64,000 nucleotides of DNA from Notamacropus eugenii (taxonomy: Eukaryota; Chordata; Mammalia; Diprotodontia; Macropodidae): assembly GCF_028372415.1 (NCBI RefSeq), contig NC_092874.1:114844744-114908743 (forward strand). Reading direction: 5' to 3'. A program made the position numbers and the translations under genes. Shown here in pieces: positions 11,490 through 23,000 of this stretch. Each line of letters opens with the position of its first letter. Position 1 is the stretch's first letter. The notes under the pieces were generated by a model. It was given only the letters and a program-made list of their open reading frames with translations, searched no databases and was not told where the DNA came from.

Positions 11490-12370
11490 ATGTAAAGGGA
11501 GCGGGGCCAGTTAAGCCCCTAGACTACACGTGGCCGACCCATCTTCAAGGTTCTTTTGCAGGGGGTGGTTATGATTAAACTGCGGGACCCAGGGCAACCT
11601 CCGTGTGCGGCCTCACTGGGAGGTAGCGGCCCACCGGCACGGGCCCCAGCCCAGTCGAGGTTCTCTGGACTCCTCGCACGCGCCTGCGCAGACACCAGGA
11701 GGGCGCGGCTCCTCCAGGCTCCCCGCCCCCGCCCCCGCCCCGCAGCGGCTTCCAGGCTAGAGGGCGCTCTGGAGGAGGCTGACCCGCCCCGCCTGCTCTC
11801 ACCTCGCCTCTTCTCCGGCTCTCTCACTCTACGGCCGCTCCCCGGTCCCCTGCCCGACTGCCTTGACCTGCCAGTCCCCCACAGTTTGGGGAGCAACCCC
11901 TTGGGCCTGCCCTGGGGAGTAGCTGTTCTGCTCCCACCCCAGCTCCCGGATCTGGAGCCCGAGCAATGAGACGGCTCCGCTGGGGGCGCGCGACTACACT
12001 CCTGGTTACCCCAGCAACGAGCCTCCCTTTGGAACCCTCCCCTTCCCAGCCTGACTCTAACCCCGCCCCCTCCTGCCCCGCCCCGGCCCGGCCCGGCCCG
12101 GCCCCCCGCTGTGCGCTTCTTACCTATGGAGCTGAGTCTGGGCAGGGCTAAGTACAGGGCTAGGAGGTCCTGAAGGAACCGGGGTGCCGGAGGCAGGCCC
12201 CTGGCTGGCGAGAAATGGATGGCAACCCTAGACCACAGGATTCAGGGTTTGCCTTGGGGAGGAAACTGAGACCCTCAATTTTGGGGAAGGGATTTTAAAG
12301 GGAGCTGCGCAGAGCGGGGTCCGACTCCCAACCCAGGGCGTTTTAGGCCTCTTACGCTACCTTGGAAGGT
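11490..12370 (-). promoter_or_regulatory. AGBL3: CpG island, probable AGBL3 promoter and first exon
   Basis: This is the only strongly GC- and CpG-rich stretch in the window. It has several GC boxes (CCCCGCCCCC type at 11719-11744 and 12060-12105). It lies about 2 kb upstream of the AGBL3 start-codon exon. Good minus-strand donors that could end a non-coding first exon are ATAG|GTAAGA (exon end 12124) and CGAG|GTGAGA (exon end 11803). No TATA box is evident. Long open frames here are GC-driven and not taken as genes. Confidence 0.8.
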
Positions 12371-12384
12371 TTCGTCGGATCATG

Positions 12385-12570
12385 TAGACTCTTAGAGCTT
12401 GGAGAAGGGACCCGAAACTCGATCCAATCCAATCCCCACCTTCCCCACCATCCAATCAAATGGGGAAACCGAGGCCCAGACTCCGGAGGCGTCGTGTTCC
12501 AAGTTACAGAAGACACCAAGTACCAAAGCGAGAATTTTGAACTCGGATCAACCAATCTATCAATCAACCA
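12385..12570 (+). mobile_element. MIR-like SINE at the CpG-island edge
   Basis: The segment reads like an old MIR-type SINE: GGAGAAGGGACC, then AAATGGGGAAACCGAGGC, then a diverged GAATTTTGAACTCGG. It is unusually CpG-preserved. Three CCAAT-type motifs occur between 12424 and 12460. It sits just upstream of the presumed AGBL3 transcription start. Confidence 0.6.
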
Positions 12571-13986
12571 CCGAGCAGTTACACTTCGTCTCCCCGGGAG
12601 ACTAAGAAAGTCCCTGCCCTGCAGGTGGAATCTAATCAAATTCAACAAGTGTTTGTCGTTGGGGGCTCCTGAGCTGTGGCTTCGAGGGGATGTGGACCCG
12701 CAGGGCATTCTGAACAAGCTGTTGCTTTTTTCAGAGGAAAGCGGGGACTCAGGTGCTTCTTTGTATCTTCCCCAGCACCTAGAACCATGATAATGTATAC
12801 ATGGTAAAGATGTTAGATTGGATTGAATTGAAACATTAACTTTGAAAGGCTTGGTTTTGAATATCAGCTTTGTTACTTAGTATTATTATTATTTTTAATC
12901 ATTGTATTGCATAGTTAGGGAGCCTGGTGCAGTGAGGTACTCAATAGTGACTGGCTCCCTCAATAACATTTTTAGGCGATTTCTGCTCTATGATGCTATT
13001 TACACAGTTTATTTGTTAAAACTTGAATATGTTTATAATACTTCAAAGGGTTTTAAAAGATTTTAGCAGAGACCTTATAGTAAGAAAGGTTTCTAAAGAA
13101 GAATTCTATGAATCCTAATGATCTTGCCCTTACTTGGGATTTTTGAAAAACAAACATTGCAAGTCCCTTCCACCTTGACATTTTCCCTGAGAAGTTTGCC
13201 TTCTCTGGGTACTTTATTTTGTAGAGCAGCAACACAAGCATAGTTGGAAAAGATGGATTTTCCTTGAACGTTCTCAGGCTTAGCCAATGAAGGCAAAATT
13301 GAAATTTCACAAATAGGTATAAATTTCCTTTGACTTGGACATTTTTCCATTAAAAATATTTAAGATGTTTTATATTTAAACAGTTTGAATTGTATGACCT
13401 TAGGTGAGCTGGGGAGACTGGGTAGGAATTGAACTGAAGGACTTAAGGTCCCGTAATTTAACCCCTTTGGTTTAAAAATGAAGAAACAGATGTAGAGACG
13501 TATAAGGGCCCTGCCCAAGGTCATAAGATGATATGTATAGTGCTGCAGAAGTGCTGCAGAATTTGAATAGAAAAAAAAAAAGGGTTGTAGCACTGTGATT
13601 AACATTTGGAGCACACTTAATTTGCTCCAAAAAAAGGCAACTCTCATATTTCTTCTTGTTTTTAAGTTTTTAAAATAGGAAGCTAAAACAGTGTTTCCTA
13701 AACTGTGTTTTGCAATGATGTAAATAAAGATTCCTTGAGAAAATATCAAATTTTGTTCATTTTTTTAAAGACAAACTCTGCCTCTGTATAACTTTCTCAA
13801 ATCAGCTGATGAAGCCACAAGTGATGGGAATTAGATTGCTGTGCCAAGCCACAGACCTCCCTCCCTTCTTCCAGACTAGGATGGGTTAGGGAGGAAGACT
13901 TGTTGACAGGAGCTGGCATCCTCAAAGAGGTGTAGGCAGAGACAGAAGACATAGTCCACCCTCTTCCTCCTAACAGTCATATGACA

Positions 13987-13987
<1 letters not shown>

Positions 13988-14039
<52 letters not shown>
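13988..14039 (+). repeat. (CA)n microsatellite
   Basis: An uninterrupted 26-unit CA dinucleotide run, likely length-polymorphic. Confidence 0.98.
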
Positions 14040-14040
<1 letters not shown>

Positions 14041-16854
14041 TCTTGACCTCTCCAGAATTATAAAGGAGAAAGTGAAGAAGAGGAGCCATTTCAGCACCAA
14101 CCTTCACTTTGTGGTTTACTTTTACCAAGACACCAGTCTATCGTCTGAGTTGGAACTCTGGCTAATACACTCAGAGCGGCCTGTGGGCTTGACCTCATAG
14201 CTTTTCATTTATGGATTTGTTAATACATTTCAAATGCTAAAGTATTCTGTGGCTAAATTAGTTTGAATTACACGAGGCAAAGAATATAACAGATGGTTTT
14301 GAAAGGAAAGCATTTCATTAAAGAAGCCTGGTTTCTTCTGGATTAGAACTCAGAAAAGGAAATAGATTAGAGAGTACACATTGAAACAAGCTGCATTAAA
14401 AGCAGCAATTTTATTCAATTCAGTTATGTCTTTATGTAATAGAGACATTCTTGTGAAAGTTGCCTATAAATATAATTTCATAAATGGAATGATACTTTCC
14501 CAGTAATTTACATTATAATTTCTAACATTCAAACAGAAAAAAAATTTTTTGCTCCAAATACATAATTTTTATAATTATTTGTAAAGGTACTTTTCAAAAT
14601 AATGTTTAGTAGAAAAATCTAATTATCTAATAAATCAAGAATCACAGCACTCAAAGATATTAAATATAGTAAGTGCCACAGTACCAGAAACCAGACTCTG
14701 GCAGTATGATAGGAGAGGGAGAAATTTGTTCTCTACTTCTCACCCCATCCACATTCCTCCCATCTTCTGTTGGGATCAATGATCTTACCACAACTGCAAG
14801 ACAAACTACAGAATTCACTTGCAAAATAATAATAATAAGACGATGATGATGATGGTGGTGGTAGTTGTGGTGATGATGTGAGGATGACAAAAATAAGTCA
14901 TGCTTTGTAGGAAGTGAGGTTCACACTGGTAGATAGCATTGACCCCCCCCCCCCATTAGTTTCTTTGCTTTTGTGGTGGACGTACTACTTCTTAGTTCAT
15001 CTATTCCCAGCAGGGTAACTACTGGACCAAAGGCAAGACAAAAAAAGAAAATTAGAAAAATGGAAAACACCAGTAAAGATTGATTAGAGAAATAAAACTT
15101 ATTAGACTCTAAAGTCTAATTTTGAGCCCCGAGAGTGGGAATCAAGAGACTTAGGTTTAAATCCTAGTTTTAACTGTTACCAACTGTGTTACTTTAAGTC
15201 ACTTCATCTTTTTGAACCTCAATTTCCTTCTCCATAAAATGAAGAATTTAATTCTGTTTGAATTGATTACAATCCTTCCATGATAAAATAATGAGCCATT
15301 TATTAGGAAGCTAGCAGGTACAGCAGGTAGAGGGCTGGGATTCAGAGTCAAGAAGGTTTGAGTTCAAAATTCTATCTCAGAGACTTTCTTCCTCTTCCAA
15401 CCTTAGTTTTCTCATTGATAAAATAAGAATACTAACACCTCCCTTATAAAATTGTGTGAATCAAATTAGATAACTTGTAAAATGCTTTGCAAACCTTAAA
15501 ACACCATAAAAACACTAGCTATTATTAAACATAGGTGTGAAGCTAAGACTGAGATATACAAATTTCAAATCTGGAAACATTTTTTGAGTTTCTTTTAAAA
15601 AAAAACCCAACAACAACAAAGCCTCATATTTCTTCCCCAGCATCCTGGTAATACAAATTCATGTAGACATTCATATGGCCACAATTAAATAAAGTCATGG
15701 AGAGTTTCCTGTGGGAACCATCTGTCAAAATCTGTGCTATGTCTAGCTGCAGAATTGTAAGGAGAGGCTTTATGAGTATTGTATGCTGCTTTAATTCTAC
15801 TCCATGGTCATGGACTTATAGATCTTGTCTCAACCAAGCACTAATCTAACCTGAATGTCATCAAAACTCTTTAGTCTATAGACTAGCTCTTTTAAAATCA
15901 TTTTTCTAGATGGCAATAATTAAAAACGATCATATTCTTCCCATTTACATTGTATTAGTTGTTGTATACAGTTCTCCTGGTTCTGCTTACTTCACTCTGT
16001 CTCAGTCCCTATAAGTCCCTGAAGGCACCTCCTCCCATCTGGGTCTAATTGCTGAGTTTAGTTAGCCTAACCTCTGTCTCTAACTGAAGAGTGTATTTTT
16101 AGGGTCCCCAAACTTTTTCCTTCTCTTTATTACTTGGAGCACCCAGTGGCAAGCCAGAACTCAGGGATAAGAAGAAATTTAGAAAATTTACCAAGACCCT
16201 TTGCATGGAATGACTATGAAGAGATAAACCTGTTATTCAGAAGCCACAAATGACAATTGGCCATTACTTGAGTCATATTATATGCATGTCTTATGATAAA
16301 ATTTTTCATTTGCCTGAAATCTTTTTAATTTTACACTAATGCAGATTTTCTTCTTTCTGAAGTCCATGTAGATATGAATCTACCCTCTTCTGAGTTGGTA
16401 AAGTTTCAGTTGCCAGTGACCTGACAATGGTTTATGGGATTGCAGTAATCTTTGGAGCATGCTAGATAGGAAACTGTCCAAGATTCATAAATTCCATATT
16501 GAAAACTCAGGTACAGCCTGAGATTTCAAACAGAATTTAACAAGGTGCCATGTAAATAGACAAAATTTTCATTAAGAAACAACCTTTACAGACTCATAGT
16601 TCCAATGCTGGAAGGTTATTGAGTCCAACCCATTCATTTTTCAATGAAATAACCGCAACCCAGAAAATCACGTAGGTAAATAAGTAGCAGGGTTAGAATT
16701 CAAACCCAGGTTCTCTGAGGCCAAATCCAGCATGCTTTCACTCTTACCTCACTTCAAAGGAACCAGTGCCTTGTGCTGGTAAGCATTCACTCAGTACATT
16801 TTTGTTGAGTAATGTATTTTGATTCATTTTTCTGTTCTTAAAAAAATGTTGCTT

Positions 16855-16987
16855 TTCTCTAGCATTTAATAAGAATGTATGTGTAGAACCCATATAAGAT
16901 TGCACACCATCTGGGGGAGGGAAGGGGAGAAAATTTAAGACTTATGGAAGTGATTGTTGAAAACTGAAAACAAATTAATTTAATAAT
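16855..16987 (+). mobile_element. 5'-truncated L1 3' end with target-site duplication
   Basis: AGAACCCATATAAGAT, a GGGGGAGGGAAGGGG stretch, ACTTATGGAAGTGATTG, then an AT-rich end. It is flanked by AAAAAATGTTGCTT (16841-16854) and AAAAAATGTTTCTT (16988-17001), a 14-bp duplication with one mismatch. Confidence 0.75.
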
Positions 16988-17239
16988 AAAAAATGTTTCT
17001 TGAAAAAAATCAGAAATCTTTCATATTTGAAATTGGGTGGGGAGAAGGAAAGAACTTTAAAGGCACCTCATACTTGTCCATGGATATTCAAAAGGACAAA
17101 GGGCACTTTTATTCCTCCATTAAATCCATACCAGATTTTTTGAGTGTAGGCTGGTCTACAACACGGTTTGTTCCCCTCCTGGCCCAGTTTCTGAGTTGTC
17201 AGATGCAGTACTCCCACTCCCCAGCTTTGGTCCACCCTC

Positions 17240-17385
17240 CCTTTCCAGTTCCCTTTTGTACCTAACTTCTCCTGTTAGAATGAGGGCAGGGACTATCTTC
17301 CTTTTTTGTCTGCAATCCCAGTGCTTACCATAGTTCCTGGTATATGGAAAACACTTTAAAAAATGCTTGTTGACTTGGTACCTCC
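17240..17385 (+). mobile_element. L2 3' end
   Basis: GAATGAGGGCAGGGACTATC ... CAATCCCAGTGCTTACCATA ... AATGCTTGTTGACTT, the usual L2/MIR terminal pattern. Confidence 0.7.
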
Positions 17386-19479
17386 TAAAGTACAATTTAT
17401 TATTCTCTAGCAAAGTTACCTGTGATGAAAGTATTTTCAAAGAAAGAAATTATGTTAAAAGGAGAAAACTGGAGCCTGTATTGAAAGAGAGGTACTTCTC
17501 ATGCTAATCTTGCTTTGGAGGAAAACAATTACTCAATGACTGCACCTGGCATACTTCATACTTAAAAAAGACCCAGCAAGGCAAAGACATTTAGAGATAT
17601 TTCATTTATTGTGGATGCATTTTCAGAATATATTGTTTGTATTGTAGCTATCAGTTGTCAATGAAAACTCCGAAGTGTTTATAAAATGGCAGATTCACAG
17701 AAAATGCTAGGCAACTTGCAGTCTCACCTCTTAGAATTAACAGATGCATTTATTTTCTAACATGTAAACAACAAAACCACGTTTTTTTGTTTTCTTTTTT
17801 AAAGAAGATTAAAACAAAATAATGGAAGTGAAATCCTACCTAAACCATATTACAACCAATTATTGGAGCATAATTCAGGATTGATACACTGTATATTTTA
17901 TTCTCAATTTTATCTCTGATAGGAGAATATTATTTATTTGAAGGGAGAATTTTAATTTAAATATTCAATATCAAGTTAACTCAGGGTAGGTCTCTTTTTG
18001 GACTTAATTCATTCTTTCCACTTCATTTTTATGGAATCTGTGGGAACTCAGGTGCTGCATGCAAAGTCAAGCTCATTGTCTTATATATCTTTCTATCTTC
18101 TTTTTTAAAAATGAGTGGATGATTATTTTAGAGTCTTGGATGCTCAGTTTTCCCCCCTTCCCAATCTACTAGTCTGAAATCCTGAGCTGTTCTTGGTTGA
18201 ACTGGAAGGAAATAGGTTCTGCTGCTGTCAGGGGGTTCTTTTTTTGTATGCATGTACCTGCAGCCAACTACACCTGGGAATGGGGAAAATTACAGATTTG
18301 GAAACTCCTACAGCTTGTCAGGAGCTTGAAACTAAGCCTGGCTTACTCTGTTAAGTCAACCCAGAGGTGAGTGTGTTTGTGTACTTTACCCAAATACATT
18401 GCTATTCAATCAGGAACCATTTGCCAGAGTCCCATTTTTCTTCTATTATGAAGAATAAACATTTGCTGTTTTAAGAAAGACTTTATCCTTTAATTATAAG
18501 TACATGTAAAAAGAGTCATTGGACAAAGATTCTTGGGGAGGTGGGGTGAGGATGGAAAAGTTTCCAAAACCGGAAATTCATACATATTTGTGAAATTTCA
18601 ACTCATCTTCGTTGGCTAAGAACTGAGAAAGTTTAAGGAAAACAACATAGTTTAAACAAATTATTATTTTGTTAAGAGAAAATTATTTGGGCCCTAAGTA
18701 CTCACATTTGTTAATTGTTCTTTAAAACCCAGTTTATTTCAAGTTAGTCTTTATACACACACCTGAGACCAATCTGCAAGAATTTATAGGTTTTCTTTTT
18801 TAAAATGAGTCTTATTATTATATAATTTTAGGGCTGGAAAGGACCTTAGAAAACATGTCCAACTTATAATGGGAGCTCCACTTGTAAAAAGGAGTGGACC
18901 TTGAAAAGGGGGGCATATTTTCGTATAATTCACACTGTACTTAGAATTACCTTGAATTATGGTAGTTTATATAAATTAACTAATGTGTTTTATAGAAATC
19001 ACTGACCTACGTTGGCTCCTCTAACTTTTCTTTTTTCATTGCTTTATCTTCCCTTTTATCAAAGGTCATCTGACATTTAAAATTTTCAGATCTCCTGCCA
19101 TGCTTCTAATGGCAATTGTGAAATATTAATATAACAGTTGTGATTTTTTTATTTTTTAAAGCTGTGATATTGGCTAGTTATGTAGGTTTATTACTATATA
19201 TAATATTCTAGCACATATTAAAGCATCCTACCATTAGTAGTGCTTGGCGCTAAATTTTGTAAAGCTATGTTTGTGTATATATGTATGCACACTTATGCAT
19301 ACATATATATTCTAAATTGCAGTCCATGTTACTATTCACTACCGAAGAAATCCACAAAACCACCAACCTTAAGAAATTAGTACCACTGTCAGCTAACATA
19401 ATAATCCAACTTAGATATTAACTTAACTAGAATGGAAAAAGTGATACTTTAGAAGTATAAAACAAACAAAAAAAGACAA

Positions 19480-20004
19480 ATTAATGCTGCAGTATCTCAA
19501 ATCTGACATGGGCAACTTACAGAAAATATTACAATTGTCAACTAAAATTATTTCTTCCATGCCTTATTCTAAAGTGCAGAAACAATGACTTCTGTATTTC
19601 AAAAGTAGCAACTGTTTATTTTTCTATGGATACTGCACACATTCCTTAGGCATTTTTCAACTTGAATATATTTTGGTTGACTTCTGATGCAGCTAAAATC
19701 ACTGTTCAGACATAGAGTTATGACTCTCAGTAGAAAAGTCTATATTTCACAGCATGGGTTTCTTTAGAAATAGGCTCCTGTGCAAAGGCAGTACTTTTAC
19801 CTTGAATGTCTCTAGAATGTGATTATTAAATACAGTGCTAATATACATGGGTTTAACTGGGATAATGCAAAATAAACCAAAAAAAAAAAAAAGAACCCAC
19901 ATTTTAGTAAATCAACATAAATATAAAACAGAACAATTGAGCACTTTTGAGTTGAGCTGGTCCAGCGTCTTGAGCAGGTACCTAGTGTTCTTTCTCTAGC
20001 TGTC
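19480..20004 (-). other. CALD1: CALD1 3' UTR, recognisable proximal part
   Basis: Minus-strand sequence after the stop keeps long blocks that I recognise from the human CALD1 3' UTR. Examples are GTAAAAGTACTGCCTTTGCA, the block around AAAGAAACCCATGCTGTGA and the block around GGAATGTGTGCAGTATC, in the same order. The UTR may extend well beyond 19480. Candidate AATAAA signals on this strand lie at 19615-19620, 18733-18738, 17933-17938, 17897-17902, 17749-17754 and 17605-17610. I cannot tell which is used. Confidence 0.85.
19615..19620 (-). terminator. Candidate polyadenylation signal AATAAA
   Basis: AATAAA on the minus strand inside a conserved 3' UTR block. The human sequence, as I recall it, lacks AATAAA here and has one about 45 nt downstream, where this genome reads AATAAG (around 19563-19568). 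Usage is untested. Confidence 0.4.
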
Positions 20005-20010
20005 TCAAAC
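20005..20010 (-). CDS. CALD1: CALD1 last coding bases: Val and stop
   Basis: After CTCTTAGCAG the last exon begins GTTTGAGACAG, giving Val then TGA. This is the same arrangement as in the human mRNA, where the final exon contributes only the last Val and the stop. The rest of this exon is 3' UTR. Confidence 0.93.
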   Translation of the reverse strand, partial: V

Positions 20011-23000
20011 CTGCTAAGAGAAAAGACCTTTAAAATGGTGAACCACAGCCTTAAACCTATGTGTTAATTCTCAACAAGAAAATAAATTTATAGATGGAGG
20101 GTGGGCAGTTTATGACTTTAGTGCCATTGACTGGTACCTGAAATAACTGTTAATAATTGTTGGTGGGCCTTCCTTCTACATCTGTGTTCTTCTTTTTTGG
20201 GGGGAGTGGAGGATCCTTATTGCTTATCAGTTCTTTTTAAATTCTACTTTATTTTCTTCTTCTTTTCTTCCTTTCCTCATGTCTATTGCCCTGATGGCAC
20301 TCAAAGCCAGAACCTTTCTCTAGAACTATGGTTGGCAGTATTGTTGCTGATGGTGGTATAAGAGATGTTTTTGAGCTGTTCTTAAAATGGTAGAGTTTGG
20401 TTTGGGTGTCCTCCAATCTCCCCTTTCAATTCTTACTCCTACGTTTTAGTCTAAAGCCCCACTCCTAAATCACTCCACCCAAGTACCACTAGTACTTCTT
20501 GATTTCAGCTGCCCATCAGCTAATCATGGTTGATTATTACTGATTGTTAAACAATTGGAATTTGCAGTAAGTGAGGTTGAAAGAGGAACTAGTGATGATG
20601 GACAAGTTTTTAAGAAGGAATGATAGGATGACATCTGAAGTGGGAATGAAATTGCCCATATGCATAAGGAGGCCAATCTGGAACAAGATGATTTATAGCA
20701 TTATTGTAGAAAGGCAGAGAAGCTGGGAGATAGCTGGTAAAAGCCCATTCTGCTACTGTCCCATTATTTCCTGACCATTTATTTGCTCTACTTCCTGGAT
20801 AAGAGTTCTCTCTCAGATGTGCCCAATTACACTTGTGTAGATGGAATAGACCAGGCCACCTCATAATAGCAGCTTTTTGAAGGAATGGCCTATAAATTGC
20901 TCTTAATCTCCATCACCCAGGAAATATAGATATCTCAGATTCAGTTAGAAGGGACCTTAGAGGTCATCTCTTCCAATCTCCTCATTTTCCAAATAAGGAA
21001 ATTGAGACTTAAAAAGTGTCAGTGACTTGTCTAAGGCACTAAGAGGCAGACCCAGGTTTTGAACTCAGGTCTTTGACTCTAGATCCAGGACTTTTTCTCC
21101 TCAAGTTTTTGACTTTAAGCATTGGTTCATAATTTTTTTTCCCCCTACTTTCCCCTCTATTGGACTATATTATAGCAGAAATAGGTGAATTGACAATTAA
21201 AAGTTGAATTAGCACACAGTAGGAGAGAAGAGTGCTTAATATATCCTTACTATATTCCAAGGAACTCTTTCTGCAATCTGAGAGCCCCTAAAATATAGTC
21301 CAGGGTTCCTATCTGCAAAATGGGGACATGTTTTGGTCCAAAGAACAACAAACAGTAAGAAATAAACCTTCACTCTAGTCATTGGGTTTGAGGGTTTGTC
21401 TTTTTGTAGCTGTAGAACTACCACAGGGATAAGACTTATTAGGTAACTCTGAATTACCCACAGTACCTATGGCATCCAAATACTTTATTTTAGGTTCATG
21501 TTTCAAAATCAATTCTTTGCCTTAGGAAAAACTACAGGCAACCAGTCTGACAACAATTTTGCTAATAGCAAAGAATGGTTGTTCATACAAGTCTGTTAAT
21601 TCTTCTGCCTGTTTTTCTATGTCCCTATGTAGTCTGATCCTGGCATTCAGAAAAAAACCAAAACTGATCATGAAATGGAAGCTTTCCCATGAGTGATTAC
21701 ACAAGAAATTACCTTAGCAGGTGAAGTGACCTTATCCACAGATTGCTTTTCCCAGAGATTGCGCTTTCCTGATACGTCACCTGGCCTTAAGTCCTGTTAA
21801 AAACAAAGGAAGCAGATTAGACAAAAGTTCATATAACCATGTCTATACCTCATTTCTGAATTAGGTATTTTTCAGTTGATTTAATTTTTTCAGTGATATG
21901 AAATAGGTATTTACTGAATAGTTTGTGCTAAAAATCCAAACTGACCATTGACCCATCCCAAAACTGACCATTTCCAAGTACTTTGTTTTTTGTTTTCCCA
22001 TCATGCAGATGTGGCCTTTGTCTTTCAGATAAAGTACTAGGATAGACATCAGAACACCTGAGTTATAATCCTGGCCTGATCACTGATTTCCTGTGTGACT
22101 TTGGGAAGTCACTTAAATGGTCTGCCTCAGTTTGTCTGAGGCAGACATATAGCATGGGGATATAAGAAGAAACTAAATAACTCAACTTTTCACGATCTGT
22201 GTTTATGGAATAAAACATGGCAGAGTTTAACTAAAATATATATATATTCAGTATGCATTTGCCTTCTAAAAGACTTGAGTTTTCCTTAAACCAATATTAA
22301 AAGCAGTTTATAACCCCTAAATGGGCAAAGAGCAAAAGTCAGAATAGGAAGAACAGGAAGATAAGCTAAAGATATACAAGATGGCATGGAGAAGAGGGTC
22401 TATGAACACACATTTGCTACAGAAAATACGCAAGGTTGGATAATCCACATATGGATAATGGAGAATTTACTATAGACTTTAGGAAGAAGGACAACAAATT
22501 GTATAATTATAATAACCTGGTATATATTGAACTAAACGTGAATTTTGCTATGAAAAATAGCACAAAATTTGTGCTAAACACAAATTTGTTTTTCTTCTCA
22601 GAGCCTACCTAAATGATTCTTAATAAGAAAGTACTTTTACAAAAACTATTCACTTTAGTGAAACCGTGATGTCTATCTTGACAAACCCTTCTTATGCAGC
22701 AATGAGAGCTCTAAAGAGTCAATTTCATTCCTTAGTACCAGGTCAAATCAATATGTTACTTCAAAAATTCATGGGTCATTGATTTTATTGGCTTAGATGT
22801 TTCTTCCAACAATTCAGAAGTTGCCAGTGTAATCCTGGGCAAGTGGGTTAAATTCTCTGAGTTGTGGTTTCCTTATCTGAAAAATGAACTTGGAGATCTC
22901 TTTTGTCAAGATATTAGGAGACACCCTATTTTCCAGAGTTAAGGCCCAGCAAGCAAACTGTGCCCTGAGATTGGCATAACAACAATCCTTTGTGCTCACC

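Larger units (their letters stand above)
12571..19479. other. Intergenic region between AGBL3 promoter and CALD1 3' end
   Basis: No gene was seen; the distal CALD1 3' UTR may occupy part of 17.6-19.5 kb. It holds a (CA)n tract, a C12 run (14943-14954), a GATG/GGT-rich tract (14825-14880), MIR-like SINEs at 15125-15300, 15300-15540 and 16585-16750, L1 antisense scraps at 15930-16020, an L1 tail at 16855-16987 and an L2 3' end at 17240-17385. I see nothing in 12571-13980 beyond a weak MIR-like stretch (13385-13560), and nothing in 14060-14820. Confidence 0.7.

Noticed and set aside
11556..11969. Long open frames on both strands of the CpG island
   Set aside because: GC-rich, stop-poor sequence makes open frames by chance. 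There is no recognisable domain, and both strands are open over the same span.
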